Under the pieces are notes generated by a model that saw nothing but the letters and a program-made list of their open reading frames with translations, did no database searches and was not told where the DNA came from. Shown here piece by piece: positions 1 to 22,897 of a stretch of DNA of 64,000 nucleotides (the stretch's first letter is position 1; each line of letters starts with the position of its first letter). The stretch comes from Acipenser ruthenus. Lineage: Eukaryota; Chordata; Actinopteri; Acipenseriformes; Acipenseridae. The stretch lies in assembly GCF_902713425.1 (NCBI RefSeq), contig NC_081209.1, positions 7,344,156 to 7,408,155 of the forward strand, in the 5' to 3' direction. The position numbers and the translations under genes were made by a program.

Positions 1-12341
<12,341 letters not shown>

Positions 12342-14335
12342 CTGACATAGATTGGTTTGGGTAAATAAAAATAAAACATTACTAAAAAGAAAAGTAACGA
12401 CCATTAACTTGTAAGTGTACCCAAAGTTTTACCGTTTTTAAACAGCTGTCTGAATCTGCTGGTTTTTTTTTTTTTGGTTTTTTTTAAAGCATCAGTTCTC
12501 AAGGTTTTTTTTGTCTTTGTACATGGTGTGTTTTTTTTATTTTTGTTGGAGGTTTTCCTTTTCCTAACTCCCGATTTTTTTTTTTAAAGAAAAATAAGGG
12601 AAGAATTCTCCCCCCCCCCCCCCCCCCAAATGAGAATAAAGAAATGTCCATTGACATGTACAGAGATTTAACACTATTTTATGCAAATATTGTTTTTGTA
12701 GATTTGAAAGAAGTAAAAAAAAAAAAAAAAAAAGCATGTACAGCATTCTGTTTTATCATATTTTATGTTGTACAAATTCAGGAGCCAGTGGACATTGCTG
12801 TTTAGAGATTAATTTGCAAGAACGTTTTTTTAAAGTGAATGTTGACTTCTGGTGACTAAAACAAAACTGCATGTACTGTGTTCCTGCATGAACTGGTGGG
12901 GTTTCCTGTTCATTTTGATGACCTTTTCCATGCTTGTTTTATTTTATCTGCTTGTTTTGTATTTCAAAGCCAGTTTTTCTGCATCAGGCAGAGCACAGCT
13001 ACCTCAATCAATATTGCTTTAGTCTGTACCCTACTGTTTTTAATCTCATGTTTACATCCCCAGTGATGTTTTGAGGTATGCCCATACTTGCTTGTGCAGA
13101 AAAATGTTCTCCCCATTGATTCAACAAGTTGTTTGTTTTTTTCCATACAATTTTTAAAAATATTTATTTGTCTATTTGTATTTTATCTGAATAGTCATAT
13201 ATGGATTTTGTTTTTCATTAAACTTTTTTTTTGAGGGGCAGTGTTACCCTTTTCTTTATAACATGGGGTTAATTCAGACTAGTTTAAAAAAATAAAATGA
13301 AATAAATTGTTTTTAAATTAACCTGAAGTTAAAACTAATACAATCTCCTGATTTTTAATTGTTTTTGTCTTTTTCTATTTTATTTAAAACTACATATGAA
13401 CCTATCGTTAGGTTTTTGTCTTAATTTATAAGCACTGAGACATTATCATTGTGATCATTTCTATACAAAGCATTTATATGTGCAGATCCTTGAATATCGT
13501 GGATGATTGTTAATACTTTGGTTCCTGAGCACAAGAAAGCCAATGGTTTGGTCCATGTTCATTTCCCACAATCTCTGGAAATTCCTTAGCCTACACAGGT
13601 TCTGCATACAGGGAAAGGGGCTGAAGGAGTCTGTAAATTTGTATATACCACATAACCAAAAACGTAACGATGTATAGTAGAAGGACCAGTTTTAAGGTTT
13701 AACGTACTATCACACTAATTTGTAGATGTCACAGGAATATAATCGACAATAGCGTAGTAACCCTCTGGAGCATGTTTTCCGCACTACCAGACCAGTATTG
13801 CTGTGTTTTATATTCACAAGCCTAACTGCTGTTTTCCTCCAATGCCTTCCAACGTCCAACTAAAGTGAGTATGACTACCTGCATGTTCCATATACCTTCC
13901 ACACAACCATTTATACATCTGCATTAATAGAATGCATTTCACATCCTTGATTCTATGTGCTTCCCCTTGAAGCTTAGCCTACTGCCACAATGTCGCTCTG
14001 TCTCAAATGGACATGATCCTGCCACTTGCAGCAGTAGCTGGATAAGAACGAGGAGCTTGAGTTCTGCAATAGCTCTGGAAGCAATGGGTTGACCTCCACA
14101 TGCTGTGTGTTAAACTGAGCACTTTAAAGGACTGTCTCTGTTTCACATGGGCTTAAAAGGGCTTCAGGGGAGTTACTCTAACAACGTAATTATTATAGTC
14201 AATGTGACTGAGGCTTTGTAACTACTTGCCTTTATCATTTTCAGAATTTAAGAGTGGTTAATAGTAAAGGGCTTCCTCAGACACATGGGTCCCAGGTATC
14301 TTGATCAGTGACTTGAACGAGTACTTCTAAAACAG
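12342..14335 (+). other. atp2a2: SERCA2b 3'UTR and downstream sequence
   Basis: AT-rich sequence after the SERCA2b stop at 12339-12341, with T-rich runs, a C run at 12610-12627 and several polyadenylation-like hexamers, the clearest being AATAAA at 13291-13296. In the splicing scheme known for this gene the same DNA is intron when the transcript is spliced to the SERCA2a exon near 16.3 kb. No other gene is seen. Confidence 0.6.
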
Positions 14336-14339
14336 CACT

Positions 14340-14820
14340 TTTTATTTTTTTAAATTTGGAATCACCAATTATTTTTCTGATTTCTGCCCAATTTGAAATA
14401 CCCAATTATTTTTGTCAACCCAACATGCCGCTGCCACCCCCCTGCTGACTCCGGAGAGACAAACACGGACACACGCGTCCTCCGAAACGTGCACCGTCAG
14501 CTTCTTTTCACTGCAGGCCCGCCATGCAGCCATCTCCGAGCTACAGCGTCGGAGGACAACGCAGCTCTGGGCAACTTACAGGAAAGCCCGCAGGTGCCTG
14601 ATCAGTCTACAGGGGTCGCTGGTGTGCCCAGAACATCCTGGCCGACCTAAGCCCTCCCCCACCTGGGCAGCGCTCGGCCAATTGTGCGCCGCCACCTGGG
14701 AACTCCTGTCCACGGTCAGCAGTGGAATAGCCTGAATCCAACCGGCAACCTCCAGGCTATAGGGCGCACCTGCACTCCATGCGGAGTGCCTTTACTGGAT
14801 GTGCCACTTGGGATCCCCCG
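14340..14820 (-). repeat. tRNA-derived SINE, about 480 bp, minus strand
   Basis: A GC-rich block in AT-rich surroundings. Read on the minus strand it begins near 14820 with a tRNA-like head: an A-box-like stretch (aagtggcacatccagtaaag) and a B-box-like stretch (ggttggattcagg) about 50 bases later. It continues with a GC-rich body and ends in an AT-rich tail of repeated 'aataattgg' words near 14340. I recall similar repeats in sturgeon and paddlefish DNA (inference from memory). The two open frames across it (14393-14650 and 14412-14735) are incidental. Confidence 0.7.
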
Positions 14821-15879
14821 TTTTTAAAACATCACATTTGAATGAAAATAGTAGCCCTGCTACATCACTTTCTTCATTTCTTTTACTGAAATGTAATGAA
14901 ATAGTGCGATTTCTGTTCACCAAAAGGTAATGTGCTAAAAGAGTGTATTGCTTCAGCCTGGATGATTTCTGTTTTTTTTTTTTTTTAGAAATGGCACTCG
15001 CGTACAGTATGGGGTTTATTGTTTAAAAGAGTTCTGACATTTTGCAGATGTCAGATCACATTTTAAACTTACAATAAACATTCCTCATTCTGAATGTTGG
15101 TGATAAAGTGAAATCACTTCAGTTTGGCAATGGCATCATTTGTTTATTTAATTTATTAACCCTTGTACCTATTTAACAAACTTCTGTATATCTGTTCTGG
15201 CATACCCTCTTCATCCGTTCCTTATCCCTTCCAGTTTCATTTAAAATATAACTTAATATCACCAGACATCTTACATGTTTTAGTAAATGTAATTTTCCAT
15301 GTTTCAGGTGCCTTCTAGGTAATGCAGTCATTTGTTCATTTAAGTCTCCTGTCTCTTGCGATGTGCGTGACAGTTAGAGTAGAGAGTTTAATGGGCACAG
15401 GAAACCCACAAGAATTTAGTTTTCTTCCCCATTTGCTTCTTGCTTTACTCTCACTTTTTCATTTAATAACCACTTTCTTCTAATCTGTTATGTCCCCACT
15501 CCTCCTATAATCTATTAATACTTCACTATTATTTTTTTTTTTAAGTACAGAAGCAGGGGGTAGATCTGAAACTTTTCCTTAATTAATCTATTCTAAGTTA
15601 CATAGTTATCTTTGATGATGGAAACATTGGCTAGAAATTATTCAAGTATCAGGGAAAGGCAGGAGTTTTACCCTTCCTGCTATTTACCAATCTGCCATGA
15701 CTGCCTTTGGGGAAGGATGAACCATATCTTTAATTTGATCACTTACATGCTTTTTTTTACTTGCATACATCATTCTACTGGTTGCAGGCCACAAATCCAA
15801 CATGCACAGTTCTACATACAAAAACTTTTCAGTGCATGCTTAGAGATCAAAGGAATGCATTATTGAATTCAGGAGTCTA

Positions 15880-16220
15880 CAGCTATGACCAAACATTTTG
15901 CATCACCAAGAATTCTAGGAATGAGACATTTAAAACTTGTATTTGACAAATCTTTTATTTAAAATTTAGATCTCTCATGTAATCAAAGAAACTACAAAAT
16001 GAGATTGCAAGAGTCTACCTAAAGTCATAATAGTACAGTATTTCATGTTAGATTTTGAAATGTCACTTTTTTGTCAGTTTTTCGTTAAGTATATGGGAAA
16101 ACTACAAAGGAGTATAATTCAATATGTTAATGTAAATTATTCAGCAGGTTTCATTGTATTTTATGAAGCAAAATTAGTTCATTCTCTAGGGTGATGCAAA
16201 ATCTTTGGCCATAGCTGCAG
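15880..16220. mobile_element. Tc1/mariner-type MITE
   Basis: About 340 bp bounded by imperfect terminal inverted repeats of about 28 bp. The left begins cagctatgaccaaacatttt and the right, reverse complemented, begins cagctatggccaaagatttt; both continue to ttgcatcacc. TA dinucleotides lie at or near both ends (15878-15879 and 16221-16222). There is no transposase. The internal sequence is shared with the broken copy at 34561-35380. It lies about 115 bp upstream of the candidate SERCA2a acceptor. Confidence 0.8.
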
Positions 16221-16336
16221 TAGTGTGTTTTTTTTTTTTTTTTTGGAAGAGCAGTTCCTGCCCATTGACACCTGTCAAAACCCCCTTTTCAAAGTCTTGT
16301 TTTCTGATTCAGTTCTTTTTCTTTCTCTCTTTACAG

Positions 16337-16350
16337 CAAGAGACGGGTAA
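16337..16350 (+). CDS. atp2a2: candidate SERCA2a-specific last coding exon
   Basis: A good acceptor (pyrimidine tract then ttacag) is followed by CAAGAGACGGGTAA. Joined to the internal donor after 12195 (gcctg|gtaaag) this reads Pro-Ala-Arg-Asp-Gly-stop after NYLE. In mammals the muscle SERCA2a exon is also several kb downstream of the SERCA2b exon and gives Pro-Ala-Ile-Leu-Glu-stop. The position, phase and first base triplet agree, but the last three residues differ. A 3'UTR would follow to the AATAAA at 17175-17180. No transcript evidence is available from sequence alone. Confidence 0.65.
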
Positions 16351-17174
16351 TCCCCTCTTCTCGTAAACATTTGTTTCAGTGTGCATGTGTGTTTTAAGCA
16401 GCACATCTACTAAGACAGCTGCATGTATAATGTGCAAACAGAAAAAAGATTTAAAAAAAGAAAAAACAGGTGTGCTAATATGTAGGGCTTATGAAGAAGC
16501 AGCAGCAGCAGAAACTGCAATGCATCCAGAACAACTAGGGCAACGCACAAGAGAAACCTGCGGTACCATTGCTGCATGGAAGACCAGCCTTCCTTAGCCT
16601 TGATCCTTAACACAGAGGCAAGGAGCTGTCACACCAACTTCTCCACACTTCACAATGTGCAAAATGTCGTAGTTTATATAAATGTATAATATAATTTACT
16701 GTAATGCATGTCTCCAGTTGTAAGTAGCCGAAACTGTATTTTATCAACTAAAAATTTCTTTATAAACAGCTATGTACAATATTGCTCTATATTCTATATA
16801 TATATAAATCCATGAAAAAAACAACAGATGTTTAGTGTTAAAAACTGTAAACCTTCAGTCCATGATTTCACAACCAGATATTTTTCCTAAGGAAAGCTTT
16901 TCTTTCAGTGTTTATTTATTTATTTTTTTGGGTGTGCAAAATAATGGAATAGAAATTACTTTTTTGCACTGTAATAATGTTACTTAAAGAGTATAACTCA
17001 GTAGTTTGGCAGACATTGTTGCAATATAGAATTATGATGCATACATTGTGAAACAATCTGTGGGTAAGGTTAGCAGCATGTTTTGGCTATGTAGACTACT
17101 GTAAATAAGATCAAGCGTTTATTTCAGCTCTGATGATTGTAACATGCATCACATGAAATTCATGGTTTCAGGTA

Positions 17175-17180
17175 AATAAA
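17175..17180 (+). other. atp2a2: candidate polyadenylation signal for SERCA2a
   Basis: AATAAA about 825 bp after the candidate SERCA2a stop codon, with a T/GT-rich stretch following within about 30 bases. It is the best hexamer in this stretch, though others exist. Confidence 0.45.
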
Positions 17181-19050
17181 ACTATTATACGAGATTATCT
17201 ATTTATTGTTTTGTTCTGTGCACTTCACTGTGCTAAGAAGTTGGTCCTTTGCGATACATGTAAACGGTTCTAATGTTAAAGGATTTGCTGGTTCAAAATA
17301 AAACTACTCGTATTCAGAACTACTGGTTATCCATAAGATCGGAGATGTTCATCTACATCACGAAACAAAAGACTACCATTACGAGAGATAGGGGAGGGAG
17401 ACTGAAAACCAGAATGGCAACAGAAAACCCTTTTCACATAGCATTCATGTTTAACACTGAAAAGTGAATAAATATGTGAGCCAAAAATAATACTAGAAAG
17501 ACGCACGTGCCAATCAGAAAAGTCAACCCTGTGCCACCACCAGGGGTCACTGTTTAGGAATCAGATTTGAGTATTTCATTTTTAAATAAGTCAATGTTGA
17601 TTAAATAAGGGTTCTCTGCTACAGTAAACGGTAAGAGGTGCTTTGAAGCCAAAGCATTACATCGGCACACTTTTATTGGGACAGTGATCTATGAACCAAG
17701 AATACCTGAATGCAATTGTGATAAATTCACTAGTGACCATACAGAGCATGAATCCTCGCCCTGCTGAATAGGTCTAATTAACCTCGAAATACTACTCAAC
17801 ACATTTGTGGAGGCAGAGATTTTCATAATGGATTTAATTGTTTTTTCCAACAAGCACATTTTTTTTTTTACACCAAACTGGTTATTTTACGTATGTACAC
17901 AAAAGCTATGAACTCATACAAACCTTTTTGCATTCTGTACATTAAACCTTTTTTTTTTAGAAACCTTAATAAAAGTATTTTTTTCAGTTATATTGTTAAG
18001 AATATACCAGCCTGAAACATTGTATCATAATCGCACATCCACATTCTTTTAGTTAGCTAGAGGCTAAGAAGGTATTTGACACCAATATCTCCAGGACGCC
18101 ATCCCCAATCCGTAAACAATAAGTCCACTAACTTATGGGTCTTAAGGGCTGTATTCACAAAGCATTAGCATGCCAGGGAGTGCATTCGCTTGTGTGATAA
18201 CCCTCCATGAACACTGCTTTAAGACCACTGCAAGAATTGTTGAGATCAAGGCAACAAAAAGATCAACAAAGCACCACCATTTAAAGTCATAATAAATGAA
18301 TAAAAAGCTCTGTCATCTCGGAACACACATGCTAATTTAGTACACAGAATACAAACAACAATATTCAACATAAATAGACCGTGAGAAGCTAGAAGGGTGA
18401 AAGTAATATTTTATTCTTTCATATTCTGGGCTTCTCAAGTAGTACTTGATTAAATTGGTTAGAAAAGTCTTAATCAGAAAGCTTTCCACAAAAGGGAAAT
18501 GATTCATAAAGTGCACAGAAGTTGCAGCAGGCATGTGACTCTCTCCACGCACACAGACCATGGCGCAGTGTGCAACAAGACCAAATCCTTTCACTGTTCC
18601 TGTTCATCCTGCAGCTCTTAGGTACACAAATATTACAAGCCAATGATTTTCAGTTCAGGTTATGAAAAAAAAGATATTCCATTAAAATAATACAAAAATA
18701 CATTTTTTATATTCAAAAATCTTTTCAAAAGAAAAAAAAAAAACATGTAACATTTTCAGGTCGGTGGGAGGCACTGCCAGGTTCACTCTCACACTGCACT
18801 CTTCTCAGCAGTTAGTCAAAAAAGTACTGGGTCAGACGGCTTTTGTCTAAATATATTATCTTAAAATTATAAGTTGGGAATCAAAAGCACTAAGCTGACC
18901 AAACGCTTCTTTGACTAACAGTGTGATCCTTGATTCTCACAAGCAGTGAAGTCTACCACCAGGTGGCACTATGTGTTAGGGGTCAGTGCCTGGCTCACAG
19001 GGTCAATGAGAAGATGGATTTCCTCTGGCGGTACCTTGTCTGGCCCGGTC
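17181..19050. other. intergenic or 3'UTR sequence between atp2a2 and anapc7
   Basis: The two genes converge here. The sequence is AT-rich without a supported gene. Part of it (18600-19050) is probably anapc7 3'UTR. A phrase beginning ggctgtattcacaaagc near 18150 looks like the end of a dispersed repeat, but I could not find its partner end. Confidence 0.5.
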
Positions 19051-19158
19051 TCGCTGGGTCACTGCATGCCAAACCACTGCTCCTGGTCAGCCCACTGCGC
19101 GGCCTCGCTGGGTCACTGCATGCCAAACCACTGCTCCTGGTCAGCCCACTGCGCGGCC
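19051..19158 (-). repeat. exact 54-bp tandem duplication over the anapc7 stop codon
   Basis: 19051-19104 and 19105-19158 are identical over 54 bases. The unit holds the end of the anapc7 coding sequence, including the QWADQEQWFGMQ tail and the TGA. The gene stops in the copy it meets first (19113-19115); the second copy lies in the 3'UTR in the same frame, since 54 is a multiple of three. It could be a recent duplication, a length polymorphism or an assembly error. Confidence 0.95.
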
Positions 19159-22100
19159 TCGCTGTCACTGCCCTCCAGGTCCCCTTCCTCCCCGCTGCCC
19201 TCCATATCATCCACATCCTCATCTGCAGTCGCCTCCGTCGGGCTCTCCTCCTTCTCCATCTTCTGCATGCCCTCCAGAGACTTCTGGTCATTCGGGTCCA
19301 GGCTGAGAAAACACAGCAGGGCTCAGGTTTTTAACAGCACAGAGAAAACCTGGGCATAGGCAACCAGCTTCATTTCAGGATCAAAGTGGTCTTGTCATAA
19401 CATCTGGACCATAAAATTTAATCTTGAACTACCGAATGTTACTTTAGGTACGGCCCGGACGTTCAGCAGTACAGGTTTAATAGTCATCTGTTATGACGAT
19501 TTTATCATCACAAAACAATACTTAAATCTTCCATTTTATAACAAGCACTCAAAGGCACTGAACAAATTAAATATGTCTTTGTATTTTTAATAAGAACTTC
19601 GTGTTACCAGTAACATGCAGCTACAAAGGTAAGGAATTTGTGTAACTTCAAAACACTTTAAAATACTGTGTTTATTGTGCATGCCAGATCAATGGGTATT
19701 TTCATAAAACCCAGAAACCTGTTTCTCAAATGTCTGGTAAAAGGAGAGCACTGACATCCAATTGAAAGCTGCGTCCCGTTCTGGTTAGACTTTTCACACA
19801 CTACACAACCAATTCAGGCAAGCTGAGCCAAGTAGTACAGCATGAAATTCATTTTTTTGTCCAGCCTGTTTCTGGATATGTGAAAATGACCTTCCGATTA
19901 GTTGTTTGGAGTTTTGACTAATTGTGAGCGGTTCTGCATCCACACCCTGGACCCAGGGTTAAGCAAACATGGTTCTTCAGTTCATTACCTCAGTGCAATG
20001 CTGTACTGGTCCATGGCCTCCTGATAGTCATTGACAGCCACCAGGAAATCTCCCAGCATCCTGTGCAGCACACAGTCGCTCTGGTTGGCGAGGGCGTTCC
20101 GCAGCAGAGCAATTCCCTCCTCGTATTTCTGTTCTCGGCCTGAAAAGAACAAAGTTGTTTGAATAAAAAAAAAAAAACATGTGTGTTCACTTGAAAAGAA
20201 AGTTTATTGCAGTCTATTTGATTATTGCAAAATACAGTCCTAGCTGCACTAGAGACCCACTGTATAGAAAGACCACCTGACAATAGTGACCATTTCAATC
20301 CTGACTGCATATCTATGCAAACTGTATGTAAGGCTCCTGTCTGAAAAGATCTCTTTGCAGTTACACTCACTGAGCAGCTCGCCCTTCTTGACCACAGCTT
20401 TGATGTAGTCTGGTCTCTGTGCCAGCGCCTTGTCAAGCAGAGTCTTGGCCTTCTCCTGTGTCATGGGGTCCTCCAGACATACGGTGGCCAGGATGGTGAG
20501 CGTCTGTGCGTTCGCTCCCAGGGTCTTGTATACATTGTTCGCCATCCCCATGGCTTCACGGATACTGTTCGACGCCAGGTAACAGTCAATGAGACCTGGA
20601 GAGATTGAAGGCATCAGGGGACAAGCTGAACTAACAGAGTCTGTGCTATGCATACAACAGCCCGGCAAAAATACTACAGGCTTTGTGTACAGTATTATAA
20701 ACACAATGCTACCCATAAGTGTGGACACTAATTTCAATATTATTCGCAAGAAGCTTGTACACGCAAGAAGCTTGTACATTAAGTTGCCTAAAAGCTGAGA
20801 TGAATTCAAAGAAGGTTGCACCACATTTTAATAAAGACACACAAATGTCAGAACCTTTAACTAAACGTTCTGTATTATTCATTTATATTTTAGGACTACT
20901 GGTAAAAAATACGTATTGTAATGCAAGTTAATTATGAAAGTATTTTATCTGGTTACACAGACCCCCCCCCGATTAGCACTAATCTTGGACAACCTGGTGA
21001 TGTAGTAGGCAAGGTAGTCCAATATTAGTATATATGAACTAGTAAGAATGCATTCAGCAGCTAAATGATTGACTGAAACCACAGGGAGCCAATACATAGT
21101 GTGTACCACTGTATAATAACAACACTTGCCTTCATAGCAGTCCAGACGGCAGGGGGCGAGGCGCATGGCCTCTCTGAAGTGGATGATGGCCTCCTGGACT
21201 CGCACCATGTTCCTCAGAGCAGCTCCCTTCAGCAGCAGGGCCTGTACACTGTTACTGTTCAGCTGGATGGCCTTGGCTCCCAGGTAGAGCGCACGGGAGT
21301 ACCGCTTACTGTAGAAGCTGTGGCACCTGCACACACACACAGAAAAACACACTGAAAAGCCATATATTAAGTCTACATCCTCTTGCTGTTCTGCTTAGCT
21401 TTACACCCCTTCTCCACTGGCACATCCGACCCATGAGGGCTCGGTACGGTACGGGTACGGGTGCTTCTCCACTGGCACATCCAACCCGTGAGGGCTCAGT
21501 ACGGTACTGGTACGGGTGCTTCTCCACTGGCACATCCGACCCGTGAGGGCTCAGTACGGTACGGGTACGGGTGCTTCTCCACTGGCACATCCGACCCGTG
21601 ATAGCTGGGTACTGTACTGGTACGGGTGCTTCTCCACTGGCACATCCGACCCGTGAGGGCTCAGTACGGTACGGGTACGGGTGCTTCTCCACTGGCACAT
21701 CCGACCCGTGATAGCTGGGTACGGTACGGGTATGGGTGCTTCTCCACTGGCACATCCGACCCGTGAGAGCTCGGTACAGTACGGGTACGGGTGCTTCTCC
21801 ACTGGCTATTTGTCGAGCCGAGCGAGAACCAAACCATGTAACTCCAGCCTCACAAGACATCTGAATCATGCATACAACTACAGGCTCTTGTTGCGCTCGC
21901 ACAGATTCTTTAAACACCCAAACAAAAACTATCCTTAAGAGAGATACCTTTGGAAACCCTATTTTTAAAACCTTCTTTTTTCCCCTTCAACAGAACTAAT
22001 TTAACTTTAGTAAGTCGATATAATCAGTACAATGTGTTGATTATGTTGATTATAAAGACATTCCTAAATATATTTACAAAATATAGCGATACAAGAAACA

Positions 22101-22864
22101 GCTGTACCGTTGGTCTATTCATTTTTGAACACCATTTGTTTGCGCATCTTTTGGCAAACTGAGTTAATTAATAACAATAATTAATAACTGTCTTTCATTG
22201 CGTGTGATGTCAGTAACACAGCTCGGCTCTGCAGTGGAAAAACAACCCAGACTCTCCTTACCGCGAGGGCTCAGGACGGACCCGGCGCGGCTCAGCTGTA
22301 CAGTGGAAAAGAAGCGTTACATCTACACTGTTTCTTTTTACTGTTTCCTAAAATGTAAGTTACGCACACCCTGCACCTGGTCACTTACCCAGAGATTACC
22401 CAGGGTTCAGCATGCTGGTCCGAGATGTTGAACAGACGTCCTCCCAGGACCTCAACATCCTCTAGATGGCCCTCTCGAGCCAGCAGGTACCCATACACGT
22501 CCATTCCTGACGAGAGACAGACATTGTTTACCACCAGGGTCTGGGTCAATTTCATTTCTTTTTTAAAATCAATTCCTCATTCCAATTCCATTTTGATCAC
22601 AATTGCAATTCGTACTAGTGCTGTATTCTGGTAAAATGAGCGTCTCACAAAGGCAACAAATCACTTAAAGTGAAGGCACTTAGTCAATTAAATTGGCTTC
22701 AAATGAAAACAGATAAACAATCCCAGCAATTATTAATGTCTCTAACATATCAATTCCAATTCCTTTGATCTTACAACGGAAATAGAAATGGAACTGAAAA
22801 ACAGAAACTGCTTACTGGTGTAGTTTTGTTGCCCGGTGATGTGGGTGGGTGTGTGTCTGTATGT

Positions 22865-22897
<33 letters not shown>

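Noticed and set aside
14393-14735. Two overlapping plus-strand frames of 85 and 107 aa
   Set aside because: They read the body of a GC-rich SINE on the wrong strand; no family similarity.
21306-21917. 203-aa minus-strand frame with repeated GSDVPVEKHPY-type units
   Set aside because: It is produced by the 55-bp minisatellite plus the start of anapc7 exon 8; the frame shifts meaning between units and resembles no protein.
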